The position numbers and the translations under genes were made by a program. Positions 17,010 through 26,007 of a stretch of DNA of 64,000 bases are shown here, piece after piece (the stretch's first letter is position 1; every line of letters starts with the position of its first letter). The stretch comes from Treponema medium (GTDB taxonomy: Bacteria; Spirochaetota; Spirochaetia; Treponematales; Treponemataceae): NCBI RefSeq assembly GCF_017161265.1, contig NZ_CP031393.1, forward strand, positions 1,116,001 to 1,180,000. Reading direction: 5' to 3'. The notes under the pieces are model-generated. The model was given only the letters and a program-made list of their open reading frames with translations, was not told where the DNA came from and ran no database searches.

Positions 17010-18131
17010 GTGAAAGGGTGCGAAGTTTCAATCGAAAATGTTTCAAAAACATTTGGAGATTTTCATGCGGTGGATAATGCCGTTATTCACATTAAGCGCG
17101 GGGAGTTTTTCTCGCTATTGGGGCCTTCCGGTTGTGGGAAAACAACGTTGCTGCGCATTATTGCCGGATTTGAACAGCCTGATTCGGGAGTTATCACCTT
17201 TGACGGGCAAAATATTGTCGGCATAGAAGCCCATAAACGGCAATCGAATACCGTCTTTCAAACCTACGCGCTTTTTCCGCACCTGTCCGTGTATGAAAAC
17301 ATCGCCTTTCCGCTCAGAATTCGTAAGCGCCCGCAGGACGAAATTGACCGGCGGGTTAAAGAATACCTGCATTTAGTGCAGCTCGATGCACATATCTACA
17401 AAAAGCCGTCTCAGCTTTCCGGCGGGCAGAAGCAGCGGGTTGCGATTGCCCGTGCGCTGATTAACGAACCGCGAGTGCTGCTCTTGGATGAACCGCTTTC
17501 CGCATTGGATGCTAAACTGCGGGCAAATCTTTTAATTGAGCTTGATAAACTGCACGACCAAATCGGTATTACCTTTATTTTTGTGACGCATGATCAAAGC
17601 GAAGCGCTGTCCGTTTCCGACCGTATTGCGGTGATGAATCAGGGGAAGGTGCAGCAAATCGGCAGTCCGTATGAAATTTACGAACAGCCTGCTACAGCTT
17701 TTGTTGCAAAGTTTATCGGCGAAACAAATCTCTTTGATGCAACCGTAGTTGCGTGCGAGCCGCATACGGACGGCTTTATGGTTACGCTTGATACTCCTGC
17801 GTTGGGAACTTCGGTTAAGATCACCGACTACGATAAAACCAAAGCGGGGCAGCCGGTATGTTTTACCGTGCGTCCGGAAAAAATCCGCATCTCATTAGAA
17901 AAGCCGTCCTCTTCGACAAAGGAACTGAACGTCTTTCGAGGTGAGGTAGAAGAGCCGATTTATTCGGGGTTCCAATCAAAGTTTTTTGTAAAGCTGGAAT
18001 GCGGCACCGTGGTGCAGGTTTTTAAACAGCATCAAAATTATCTTGAAGACGGGCCTGAAATTGAATGGAAGGATACGGTGTATGTTTCGTGGGCGGCCAA
18101 TGATGGCTACATCGTCGAAGATTTAACATAA
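17010..18131 (+). CDS. potA: Spermidine/putrescine ABC importer ATPase
   Basis: The 373-residue protein is the PotA-type ATPase of a polyamine importer. Walker A GPSGCGKTT is at about residues 40-48, signature LSGGQKQR follows near 137, and Walker B 'RVLLLDEPLSALD' near 154. The C-terminal third is a TOBE_2-type regulatory domain. The start is a GTG at 17010, eleven bases after AAGGGGGCG. The gene opens a compact run of five genes (potA, potB, potC, a lipoprotein, a phosphodiesterase). A family hairpin at 16930-16978 lies in the leader. Polyamine specificity is inferred from overall family resemblance and from the PotB/PotC partners. Confidence 0.92.
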   Translation: MKGCEVSIENVSKTFGDFHAVDNAVIHIKRGEFFSLLGPSGCGKTTLLRIIAGFEQPDSGVITFDGQNIVGIEAHKRQSNTVFQTYALFPHLSVYENIAFPLRIRKRPQDEIDRRVKEYLHLVQLDAHIYKKPSQLSGGQKQRVAIARALINEPRVLLLDEPLSALDAKLRANLLIELDKLHDQIGITFIFVTHDQSEALSVSDRIAVMNQGKVQQIGSPYEIYEQPATAFVAKFIGETNLFDATVVACEPHTDGFMVTLDTPALGTSVKITDYDKTKAGQPVCFTVRPEKIRISLEKPSSSTKELNVFRGEVEEPIYSGFQSKFFVKLECGTVVQVFKQHQNYLEDGPEIEWKDTVYVSWAANDGYIVEDLT

Positions 18132-18145
18132 AGGTATGTAAGACT

Positions 18146-19003
18146 ATGGTGCAAGATCATTCCCGACGGCAGTACGCCTTTTTGTATACCTTTCCGATGG
18201 CAGCATGGTTTACCGTCTTTTTTGTCCTGCCGCTTCTCATCATCGGCGTATATAGCTTTCTTCAAAAAGGATTATACGGCGGAGTAGTGCGGCATTTCAC
18301 GTTCAGCGCCTATATTCAGCTTTTTACTGCAAGCTACGGACTATTATTTGTACGGACGCTCTGTGTCAGCATTGCGGTAACACTGATTTGTATCTTGCTT
18401 GCGCTTCCTGCCGGATATGCGATTGCGCGTAGTAAGCATCAGCTGTTCTTTTTGTTTTTGATTATCATTCCTTTTTGGACAAACTCTCTGATTAGAATCA
18501 ATGCGTGGATTTCGATACTCGGTACTCAAGGTTTCCTCAATGGACTTTTAAAAAAGATGCACCTCATTACGGAAAGTATTCCGTTTTTGTACAATCAGCA
18601 AGCGGTCATTCTTGTGTTGGTATATATGTTTATTCCGTATGCGATTTTTCCGATTTTTTCGGCTATCGACAAGTTTGACTTTTCATTGTTGGAAGCTGCA
18701 CGAGATCTTGGCGCTACCAAAACAGAGGCTATCTTTAAGGTTATGCTGCCGAATATCCGTGCCGGAATCCTGACCGCCGTCATCTTTACCTTTATTCCGG
18801 TATTCGGCTCTTATACCGTGCCGCTTTTAGTCGGCGGGAAGGATTCTTATATGATTGGTAATCTGATTGTCGATCAGGTAACAAAGATCCGTAACTGGCC
18901 GCTCGCTTCAGCCTTTTCAGTGCTTATTACCGTTGTTAGCGCCGCCGGTGTCCTCTGGATGATGTACGCCAGCTTTAAGCAAGAAAAGCAAGCCGCAAAA
19001 TAG
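18146..19003 (+). CDS. potB: Spermidine/putrescine ABC importer permease PotB
   Basis: The 285-residue membrane protein has six predicted helices and the EAA loop 'LLEAARDLGATKTEAIFKVMLP', the site that docks the PotA ATPase. Sequence pattern and position between potA and potC identify it as PotB. It starts 14 bases after potA. Nothing unusual is seen. Confidence 0.92.
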   Translation: MVQDHSRRQYAFLYTFPMAAWFTVFFVLPLLIIGVYSFLQKGLYGGVVRHFTFSAYIQLFTASYGLLFVRTLCVSIAVTLICILLALPAGYAIARSKHQLFFLFLIIIPFWTNSLIRINAWISILGTQGFLNGLLKKMHLITESIPFLYNQQAVILVLVYMFIPYAIFPIFSAIDKFDFSLLEAARDLGATKTEAIFKVMLPNIRAGILTAVIFTFIPVFGSYTVPLLVGGKDSYMIGNLIVDQVTKIRNWPLASAFSVLITVVSAAGVLWMMYASFKQEKQAAK

Positions 19004-19021
19004 TGATGATAAGGAGTGAGC

Positions 19022-19957
19022 ATGTCTGATATACCGCAAGATTTACAACAGCAAGCGTTGCCGGTTCCTTATCGGCATAGTTTAGCAAAAAGCCCGTACC
19101 GGCGGTTAATTCAGAAATTCGGGAAGCGCAAGCGGGAATCCGAACCGGCGCGTCATGCACGGCGCGCATATAAGAATCTTAACAGCTCTTGGTTTTCCTC
19201 TACAGTGCTGGTGTTTGTACTATTGTTTTTATTTTTGCCGCTTGTAATTATTGCAGTGTTTTCCTTTAACGAAGGTAAGGCGGTCGTATGGTCGGGCTTT
19301 TCACTTAAATGGTATGCCGCGCTTTTCTTAGAATCTGAAAAATTGTGGACTTCATTTTGGCACAGCATATTTATTGCCTTTGTTTCGGCATTGTGTTCCG
19401 TTATTATCGGTACCTTTGCCGGTCTCGGCGTACAGTGGTATCGGTTCCGGGGCAGAGGGTATGTACAAGCGGTGAGTATTCTTCCGATGGTGCTGCCGGA
19501 AGTTGTTATCGGTATGTCTACGCTGATTTTCTTTTCGGCAATCAACATACCGCTCGGCTTTCTTTCTATTATTATCGCACATATCACTTTCTGTTTGCCC
19601 TTTGTGTTTTTGTTGGTGCTTGCCCGTCTTGAAGAGTTCGATTTTTCAATTGTCGAAGCCGCACGCGACCTCGGCGCAACGGAGCGGCAGACCTTGTTCA
19701 AGGTGATAATTCCTGCAATTTTTCCGGCTATTTTGTCCGGCTTTTTTATGTCGGTTACGTTGTCGCTTGAAGACTTTGTGATTACTTTTTTTGTGTCCGG
19801 CCCCGGTTCCACGACGCTGCCGCTTTATGTGTTTTCGATGGTGCGGTATGGTATTTCTCCGGTGATCAACGCACTGTCCCTCATTATGATTTTAGGAACC
19901 ATGCTTATTGCTTTTATGTTACGTAATTTTTTAAAAGGAATTGCGGCCTCAAATTAA
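19022..19957 (+). CDS. potC: Spermidine/putrescine ABC importer permease PotC
   Basis: The 311-residue protein has an EAA loop ('IVEAARDLGATERQTLFKVIIP') and six membrane helices. It carries an unusual hydrophilic N-terminal extension of about 55 residues, rich in Arg, Lys and Gln, before the first helix. Typical PotC proteins begin almost directly with the helix. The ATG at 19022 follows AAGGAG, so the extension seems to be translated. It pairs with PotB to form the polyamine channel. Confidence 0.9.
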   Translation: MSDIPQDLQQQALPVPYRHSLAKSPYRRLIQKFGKRKRESEPARHARRAYKNLNSSWFSSTVLVFVLLFLFLPLVIIAVFSFNEGKAVVWSGFSLKWYAALFLESEKLWTSFWHSIFIAFVSALCSVIIGTFAGLGVQWYRFRGRGYVQAVSILPMVLPEVVIGMSTLIFFSAINIPLGFLSIIIAHITFCLPFVFLLVLARLEEFDFSIVEAARDLGATERQTLFKVIIPAIFPAILSGFFMSVTLSLEDFVITFFVSGPGSTTLPLYVFSMVRYGISPVINALSLIMILGTMLIAFMLRNFLKGIAASN

Positions 19958-19974
19958 ATGCCGCGTATTTAATT

Positions 19975-20856
19975 ATGAAAAAAAATACTGAGACATCCTC
20001 CTCGGTTGCAGCGCATCCATCGTATTTGGGGAACTGTTTTGTAATGCGCCGTTTTACACAAACTGTTATTCGTACCGGTTTCATAATTTTAATTGTCGGT
20101 TTCATTGCCGGAGTTGCTTCTTGCGATGGGAAAAGCGGTTCAGGCAAGCAATCTTATCAAAAGAAGGACCTTGCTCATCCTCTGCTATTTGTGCTGGGAA
20201 AAGATTTTTATCAGTATTCCGATTTATTTACCTATCTTTCGAATATTTATACGGCGGAAAGTCTAAAGGTGAACCTGCATATTTTAAGCTACAGCGATAT
20301 GACCGCAAAAACAAAACAGCCGCGGCTTTCCATGATTACTGAATGGCTTGCGGCACACCCTGTCGAGGCGCTTATTTCTATCGGTATTCCCGAAGGCGGC
20401 GCCCGCATACTGCGTATCGCTAAAGAAAAATACCCTGACTTGCATATTTTTTCCCTGTTGCCGGTAGAAGAGATTTTGCCGCTCGAAGCCTACAGCGATG
20501 TTGTTGTGGACTTTGAACTGCCCGACTCGTTTGCAAAGGCCGACAGGGCGGTGAATATCCCTGCGCATGATGTACAGACACTGGTTCTATGTGCCGTAAC
20601 CGCTGTGGAACAAATCGGCGAGTTGCCGGAACAGGAGCCGTTTCCGCGGTTTGTGCGGGCGGTTGCAACAACGTCCGATATATTAAAAAAGCAGGGGATA
20701 GCGGCATGGGGCGGTACACCGTATGTACTGCAGCCCTATAAAGACCCTGAACTCAATATCCGTTCGTACAATTATCTTATTTTATCACCGCCTTCGACCG
20801 GCGGGCGTGCAGATAGCGAAGGACTGGAAATGACCGCCGTAGGGGAAAAACAATGA
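19975..20856 (+). CDS. Lipoprotein in the potABC operon, unknown function
   Basis: The protein has 293 residues from the first ATG, or 270 from an in-frame ATG at 20044 (MRRFTQTVIRTGF), which would give a better lipoprotein signal with lipobox VASC. The mature part looks like an alpha/beta binding-protein fold ('EALISIGIPEGGARILRIAKEKYPDLHIFSLLP'), with some resemblance to BMP/DUF3798-type proteins. I cannot confirm a family. It lies 17 bases after potC, where potD (the polyamine-binding protein) is normally found, and it does not look like PotD. It overlaps the next gene by 4 bases (ATGA). It may serve as, or regulate, the binding component. Confidence 0.6.
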   Translation: MKKNTETSSSVAAHPSYLGNCFVMRRFTQTVIRTGFIILIVGFIAGVASCDGKSGSGKQSYQKKDLAHPLLFVLGKDFYQYSDLFTYLSNIYTAESLKVNLHILSYSDMTAKTKQPRLSMITEWLAAHPVEALISIGIPEGGARILRIAKEKYPDLHIFSLLPVEEILPLEAYSDVVVDFELPDSFAKADRAVNIPAHDVQTLVLCAVTAVEQIGELPEQEPFPRFVRAVATTSDILKKQGIAAWGGTPYVLQPYKDPELNIRSYNYLILSPPSTGGRADSEGLEMTAVGEKQ

Positions 20857-21611
20857 ACCGTTTTACTCGCTGCGAAAACGGTATTATTGCGGATGCCGCT
20901 TTCTATAACCGGCTGCAATATGCGGATACTGCTTCTGTCTTGTTGCTTTCCGACACGCATGGAGCCGTAGATGCAGTGCGGTGGATTTTATCGGCTTTTA
21001 GCGAGGAATGCCAAGCATGCCTTTTTGCCGGAGACGGCGCTCAAGATATCATAACCGTTGTGCGCGAAGCTGCTGCCGGCAAGCTCACCATTCCGCCGGT
21101 GATTATTATGGCGCAGGGGAACTGCGACAGCCAGCTCTATCCGCCGGTTTTTCCAGATAGCGAAAACCCAAAACCGTTCGGGCTGCCGGTATATCAACAA
21201 AAGATGATAGCCGGACAGCAGATTTTATTGACGCACGGGCATCTGCACCATGTTGAACTTGACGGGCGTAAATTGAGCATGACGGCCGAAAATCTCGGTT
21301 GTACAATCGCCGTATACGGGCATACGCATATTCAAAGTATCGAAGGTTTTGGCGGCGTTACAGCTGTCAATCCGGGCAGCCCCTTGCGTCCCCGCGGTAA
21401 ATCTTACGGCGGTTTTGCTATCCTTTCTATCAACAATACAAAAAAGACGCCCAACCGAACGGCAACAGAAGCCGATACCGGAATCGCCGGCGCTGACGGC
21501 ACTTTGGTTGACAAATGCGGAGAGTTGAAACTATATACCTTAACAAAGAAAAACACCGGCGCTTTTTCCGCCGCCGTACATGCGGTTTATCCCATTTATG
21601 GGCACCCCTAA
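20853..21611 (+). CDS. YfcE/MJ0936-type metallophosphoesterase
   Basis: The 252-residue protein has all motifs of the small calcineurin-like phosphodiesterases: SDTHG, 'LFAGDGAQD', 'AQGNCD', 'LTHGHLHHV', and 'AVYGHTHIQ' with 'NPGSPLRPRG'. These carry the two-metal site. YfcE-type enzymes hydrolyse phosphodiesters. The natural substrate is unknown. The start codon overlaps the upstream lipoprotein stop, so it belongs to the potABC transcript. The C-terminal 60 residues are divergent. The final codons GGG CAC CCC TAA come from a dispersed hairpin repeat (21600-21635). Confidence 0.85.
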   Translation: MNRFTRCENGIIADAAFYNRLQYADTASVLLLSDTHGAVDAVRWILSAFSEECQACLFAGDGAQDIITVVREAAAGKLTIPPVIIMAQGNCDSQLYPPVFPDSENPKPFGLPVYQQKMIAGQQILLTHGHLHHVELDGRKLSMTAENLGCTIAVYGHTHIQSIEGFGGVTAVNPGSPLRPRGKSYGGFAILSINNTKKTPNRTATEADTGIAGADGTLVDKCGELKLYTLTKKNTGAFSAAVHAVYPIYGHP

Positions 21612-21635
21612 ATTGCGATTGGTTTTTTAGAGGTT
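21600..21635. repeat. GGGCAYCTCTAAAAA hairpin, copy at the end of the phosphodiesterase gene
   Basis: GGGCACCCCTAAA and TTTTTTAGAGGTTC form an imperfect hairpin. The left arm contains the stop codon of the phosphodiesterase gene. The loop sequence ATTGCGATTGG also occurs at 2721-2730 beside the half copy near jetB. Confidence 0.6.
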
Positions 21636-21701
21636 CATTCTTGTAAAAAATAGTGCAGGGGAGTAAACTCTCCGCACGAATATAAGGAGATTTGTCTCAA
21701 T

Positions 21702-22733
21702 ATGAGTAAATTACAGCTTTTCTTAAAAAGAAAAGATATAGAGATTTCCGGTAAGCGGTATTTTATTGATGCGATGAGTGCTATGGCGATGGGGCTTTTT
21801 TCATCCTTGCTTGTCGGAACAATACTGAGAACCGTAGGGCAGCAGCTGCATATCACCTTTTTGACCGATACCATCTGGCCGATATGCCGTGATATGACGG
21901 GCGCCGCCATCGGTATTGCCGTTGCGCACTCGCTTAAAGCGCACACCTTTGTCTTATTCTCCGCCTCTATTGTCGGGTATGCCGGTAATATGTTCGGCGG
22001 TGCAGTGGGCGCCTTTATTTCCGCCATTGTCGGTACCGAGCTGGGGAAACTGGTTTCAAAAGAAACAAAGATCGACCTCATCGTTACGCCGACGGTAACC
22101 ATTCTTTCCGGCAGCATAATAGCCGTCTTTTTCGGTCCGTATATGTCTGCGTGTATGAATTGGCTCGGAGGCGTCATTATGACAGCGACAACCCTACGTC
22201 CGTTCCTGATGGGTGTTTGCCTTGCGGTATTGGTTGGGATCATTCTCACGCTGCCGATCAGTAGTGCGGCGCTCTGCATGATGCTTTCTCTTTCGGGGCT
22301 TGCAGGAGGAGCGGCTGCGGCGGGATGCTGTGCTCAAATGATCGGATTTGCGGTGATGAGCTATCGGGATAACGGATTTGGCGGAAGCTTTGCAGTTGGC
22401 ATCGGCACCAGTATGCTCCACATGCCGAATATTATTAAAAATCCCCGAATATGGATACCGCCGATCGCCGTATCCGCCGTACTAGGGCCTATTTCAACTA
22501 TGCTGTTAAAGCTGGAAAATACACCCATCGGCTCCGGTATGGGAACGTGCGGGTTGGTAGGACAAATCGGCGCATTGACGGCGATGAGTGAAACCGGACG
22601 CAGCACCGCAAGCATCTATCTTTCTATCTTACTGTTGCACTTTATCGCTCCCGCTGTACTAACGATTCTTTTTACCGTGCCGTTGCGGAAAATCGGATGG
22701 ATTAAAGACGGCGATTTAAAACTTGCGCTGTAA
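21702..22733 (+). CDS. PTS_EIIC_2 / PfoR-like membrane protein
   Basis: The 343-residue protein has about nine hydrophobic helices and opens with 'GKRYFIDAMSAMAMGLFSSLLVGTILRTVG', typical of the PTS EIIC_2 family that includes the Clostridium PfoR protein. It probably sits in the inner membrane as a sugar or other small-molecule permease. No EIIA or EIIB component is near, so PTS coupling is not supported. The ATG at 21702 follows AAGGAG at a long distance. The leader contains the sequence CTCTCCGCACGAATA, shared with the palindrome in the HEPN gene. The gene converges on the next one. Confidence 0.78.
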   Translation: MSKLQLFLKRKDIEISGKRYFIDAMSAMAMGLFSSLLVGTILRTVGQQLHITFLTDTIWPICRDMTGAAIGIAVAHSLKAHTFVLFSASIVGYAGNMFGGAVGAFISAIVGTELGKLVSKETKIDLIVTPTVTILSGSIIAVFFGPYMSACMNWLGGVIMTATTLRPFLMGVCLAVLVGIILTLPISSAALCMMLSLSGLAGGAAAAGCCAQMIGFAVMSYRDNGFGGSFAVGIGTSMLHMPNIIKNPRIWIPPIAVSAVLGPISTMLLKLENTPIGSGMGTCGLVGQIGALTAMSETGRSTASIYLSILLLHFIAPAVLTILFTVPLRKIGWIKDGDLKLAL

Positions 22734-22741
22734 CAGCTGTA

Positions 22742-23776
22742 TTATGTGTCGCTTAAGCCTTCTTCAAAAATGAACTGGATATAGAGGTCTTCGAGTGTCC
22801 GCTTGGGACCGGGGACTTGGAGTCTCCGCCGTGATTCGGCATTGCTTTTCCGGTCAATAAAAGAAGTATAGAAACCGCGTGGATCATCACTCGGAAACTC
22901 TCTTTTAAAGCCGAGCAGATTATATGCTTCGTCTCTGCTGAGGGCGGAAGCTTTTCTTTCCTTCAAAACGTTGCGGATAAAATTGATCTTTTCATAAGAG
23001 ATGCCGAATAAAAATTCTTCCAATGCTTGACCGATTTCAGGGTCTGCCAGCTTCGCAATCATAAACCGTTCCCACGATTCATCCAGCTCCATTGAAAGAA
23101 GAAAAAGTTCGCTTACGCCGAGCATACTGCCGAAGTTCGGCGCAAGTTTGTTTCGTGCTGTCCAGACTTTGTGTAAAACAGGTGCAAAAGATGAGGAGTG
23201 TTCATCCAGCCGATGTTCCCATAGTTCGGTTAATAATTCTGCTATGTCTTTTCGTGTTTCATGCTGAAGCTCGGCATTATCAAGGAGCATCGTATACACA
23301 TCTTCCGCCATAAGCGCGAACATAGCGCGAAGCGTAATCCGCCGCAGCGCTTGGATATCTTTTTCTTCAAAAAAAGCATTCATCGCTATTTTGGTAAGTG
23401 CGGAAAATGTTTGGAATTTGGCAATCAGAAAGCTTTTTCCAAGAATAACCTTTGTCGGTAATGTCAGTAAACGTGAAGCGGGTGCGCTGCTGCACAGTGT
23501 GTCGATCAATGTTTCTGCCGATCGATGTTCACCTGCAAGGACAGTACTGCGTTGTATTGAGGGGTAGCGGGAGACGGCAACCGCCACTTGTTCTAATGTT
23601 GTAATATAGTTTGCAATGTTGCTCAGTACCCCGGGAGCATAAGCTTGTAAGCTTTTTAAAATCTGTTCGATTACCGCGTGTTCGTCTTTATCGAACACCA
23701 CAATATCGGATGAAGTACCTCCATCTTCAGTTGTGTATGGCATTGAGAGCGTTGCAGACAAAGATGCATAAGTCAT
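22742..23776 (-). CDS. Conserved hypothetical helical protein
   Basis: The 344-residue protein is predicted to be soluble and almost wholly alpha-helical, with no signal sequence or membrane segment. I do not recognise the family. A C-terminal region with 'KRTLEDLYIQFIFEEGL' follows a basic patch. The start codon at 23776 lies only 8 bases after a good -10 box and has no ribosome binding site, so the mRNA is probably leaderless. It is followed on the other strand by the PTS-like gene and preceded by the long hairpin region beside dnaA. Confidence 0.7.
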   Translation of the reverse strand: MTYASLSATLSMPYTTEDGGTSSDIVVFDKDEHAVIEQILKSLQAYAPGVLSNIANYITTLEQVAVAVSRYPSIQRSTVLAGEHRSAETLIDTLCSSAPASRLLTLPTKVILGKSFLIAKFQTFSALTKIAMNAFFEEKDIQALRRITLRAMFALMAEDVYTMLLDNAELQHETRKDIAELLTELWEHRLDEHSSSFAPVLHKVWTARNKLAPNFGSMLGVSELFLLSMELDESWERFMIAKLADPEIGQALEEFLFGISYEKINFIRNVLKERKASALSRDEAYNLLGFKREFPSDDPRGFYTSFIDRKSNAESRRRLQVPGPKRTLEDLYIQFIFEEGLSDT

Positions 23777-23784
23777 ACCCTATT

Positions 23785-23813
23785 AGTATATCATAAAAAT
23801 CGAATTCTGCCAA
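23785..23813 (-). promoter_or_regulatory. Leaderless-type promoter of the 22742 gene
   Basis: On the minus strand: -35 TTGGCA (23813-23808), a 17-base spacer, -10 TATACT (23790-23785), then 8 bases to the ATG. Confidence 0.65.
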
Positions 23814-23833
23814 ACATTTTCTTGCGGATATCA

Positions 23834-24258
23834 GGACAAACGCATCAGGTCGTTTTTTTAATAACCCCGCAGAATAAGTGAGGTTGTTCAAGTAGAACTG
23901 CCAAGGATGGCATCGCTAAAAAATGTACATCCCTGTACATTTTTTAGCTTCGAGTTTTCCTGATGAAAAACTCGATACTGTTTGGAACCACTGACTTCCT
24001 GTCAGTACAGCGTCGTTTCTGATCTATCCGCCCGCCGTCCATGGCGGTATTGAGCCAAATCTCGCCTTCAATGCGCCCAAGGATGGGCGTGGGATAGGTC
24101 AGAAACAAGTTTTGGAACAAAACTTGTCCTCAACCGATGTACATGGACGTACATCGGTTGAGAGGTACACGGATGTACAACAGTCGAAGATGGTTCAAAT
24201 GGTCTCACAGCCTGTATTATTCTGCGAAATGTAATTCACTCATCTGATGTGTTTGCCC
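23834..24258. repeat. Nested palindromic element C, many hairpins, next to dnaA
   Basis: Outer arms GGACAAACGCATCAG (23834-23848) and CTGATGTGTTTGCCC (24244-24258) pair at 13 of 15. Inner arms CGCAGAATAA (23868-23877) and TTATTCTGCG (24217-24226) are exact. Between them is a chain of perfect or near-perfect small hairpins, among them TAAAAAATGTACA/TGTACATTTTTTA, CGAGTTTT/AAAACTCG, CTGAC/GTCAG, TTTCTGA/TCAGAAA with a nested CCGCC/GGCGG, AAGTTTTG/CAAAACTT, and CAACCGATGTAC/GTACATCGGTTG. Several loops carry TCC or GGA. The structure fills the whole space between dnaA and the 22742 gene. No DnaA-box cluster is visible. Confidence 0.8.
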
Positions 24259-24265
24259 GTTGGCA

Positions 24266-25660
24266 TTATTGATTGGCGTTGGTGATGCGTTTTTTCAGCT
24301 CGGCGATGGTAACCTCGAGCGATGGCTCAAGCGCTGTCTGTGTTTCTATTTTTTGATGCCCGTGCATGATCGTCGAATGGTCTCGTCCGCCTAATTCAAC
24401 GCCGATTTCCGTGGTAGAGAATTCGGTCATTTCCCGGGCAAGATACATCGCAACCTGTCGAGGAAAAGAGATATTCTTTGTCCGTTTTTTTCCCTTTAAA
24501 TCAACATACGAAATACCGAAATAGTCTGCGACGATTTTTAGAATCGTATCGATTGAAATATTATGCTGGCGGGGAGACCCGAATGTATCCTGTAAAAGCC
24601 GTTGGGCATTTTCGAGCGTGATGGGACCGGTCAGTTCCGAATATGCTTGCAATTTAGTGAGGGCACTTTCCAGATCACGGACGTTGGAAGAAATATTCTT
24701 TGCAATCAGGTGTACTACTTCGTCGGGAATGGAGAAATGCTCATCCTGAAGCTTTTTAAATAGAATAGCACAGCGGGTTTCATACGAAGGTATTTTTAAG
24801 TCAATACTCAACCCGCGGGTAAAACGGGAACGAAGCCGATCGGTTAAATTTTTTAGCTCTTCAACCGGGCGGTCGCACGTAAATACAATTTGCTTGTTGC
24901 TCTCATAGAGGGCATTAAAAGTGTGGAACAATTCTTCCTGTGTACCTTCTTTTTTTTCCAAAAAGTGGATATCATCAAGCAGCAGTACATCCGCATTACG
25001 GTACTTGTTTTTAAATTCATGCATTTTGTTTTTATTCACATGAGCAATATATTCATTCGTAAAGGTTTCGGCGGGCGCATATAAAATCTTCAGATTGGTA
25101 TTTTGATACAGTGCATTGCCGATTGCCTGCATTAAGTGCGTTTTACCCAACCCTACGCCTCCGTAAATTAACAACGGGTTATACGCTGTTCCGGGGTTCT
25201 TCGAAACGGCAATGGCTGCGTTCGCAGGAAGCGGGTTGTCCGCATCGATAACGAATTTGTCAAACGTATAGCGTTCATTTAACAAGGGATGTTTCTTTTT
25301 TTCTTCAGGAGGTACCGATTTTTGTGGATCACGGAAAGCTGATGACGAAGATTCCTTCGGCGTATGCGCATTTTTTTTAGGTGATGCGTGGATATCCGTT
25401 TTCTCTGGAGGTTTTATTTCAAATTCAATGCTGATACGAGAGCCAAGCAGCTCCAATAGCTTTTTTTCAATAAAGAGTTCATATCGCTGCCGCACATTAT
25501 CGCGGTAAAATTCGGAAGGTACCGATAAAACGATAGTGGTATCCGAAGCTCTCTCGTAGACGATACGCGAGAACCACATAGATATTTCCTGTTCACCTAT
25601 CTCATTTTTTAATTGTTTAACGGTTTCTTCCCAAAAAATACGATAATCACAACTACTCAT
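24266..25660 (-). CDS. dnaA: Chromosomal replication initiator DnaA
   Basis: The 464-residue protein has all DnaA domains: the N-terminal DnaB/DiaA-binding domain ('IFWEETVKQL'), a variable lysine/serine linker, the AAA+ domain with Walker A GGVGLGKTH and Walker B 'VLLLDDIHFLEKK', and the C-terminal DNA-binding domain with 'ELGGRDHSTIMH'. It binds DnaA boxes and opens the origin. The ATG at 25660 has no ribosome binding site. An excellent promoter places the -10 box 7 bases before it, so the mRNA is probably leaderless. Neither dnaN nor recF is adjacent, and I see no cluster of TTATCCACA boxes on either side, so the origin position is not resolved. Confidence 0.97.
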   Translation of the reverse strand: MSSCDYRIFWEETVKQLKNEIGEQEISMWFSRIVYERASDTTIVLSVPSEFYRDNVRQRYELFIEKKLLELLGSRISIEFEIKPPEKTDIHASPKKNAHTPKESSSSAFRDPQKSVPPEEKKKHPLLNERYTFDKFVIDADNPLPANAAIAVSKNPGTAYNPLLIYGGVGLGKTHLMQAIGNALYQNTNLKILYAPAETFTNEYIAHVNKNKMHEFKNKYRNADVLLLDDIHFLEKKEGTQEELFHTFNALYESNKQIVFTCDRPVEELKNLTDRLRSRFTRGLSIDLKIPSYETRCAILFKKLQDEHFSIPDEVVHLIAKNISSNVRDLESALTKLQAYSELTGPITLENAQRLLQDTFGSPRQHNISIDTILKIVADYFGISYVDLKGKKRTKNISFPRQVAMYLAREMTEFSTTEIGVELGGRDHSTIMHGHQKIETQTALEPSLEVTIAELKKRITNANQ

Positions 25661-25667
25661 AACCGCT

Positions 25668-25697
25668 ATTATACTACTACTTTCCTTTTTTTGACAA
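25668..25697 (-). promoter_or_regulatory. dnaA promoter, leaderless type
   Basis: On the minus strand: -35 TTGTCA (25697-25692), an 18-base spacer, a perfect -10 TATAAT (25673-25668), and only 7 bases to the dnaA ATG. The predicted start of transcription coincides with the start codon. Confidence 0.75.
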
Positions 25698-26007
25698 TAT
25701 GGAATTTTTAGAGTAACGGGAATGTTATGTTTTTAATCGTGTAAGTCATTGTATAATAATGACTTAATGTAAAAGATTGTAAAACATGAAACGTGTAAGT
25801 TGTTATGAGCTATGGCTTTATACATGTAATTTCTGTCGGTGTGCGCTATTGATTTTAATTTCTTTGTTTGCACACTTCGGTGTGCTGTCAATTCTCGGTT
25901 TTTCGCAAAATATTTATACCGCTCTTTAACCCTCGAAATCTGTTTATTTAAATATACAATGTTAATACAAATATATGAATACCAAATGCTTAAAAAAGGA
26001 CTCAATA

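Noticed and set aside
23834-24258. Replication origin next to dnaA
   Set aside because: The region is full of hairpins, but I see no cluster of TTATCCACA-type boxes and no typical AT-rich unwinding stretch, and dnaN is not adjacent. The palindromes match elements found elsewhere.
23834-24258. CRISPR array
   Set aside because: The repeats are inverted hairpins of different sequence and spacing. There are no direct repeats with regular spacers and no cas genes.
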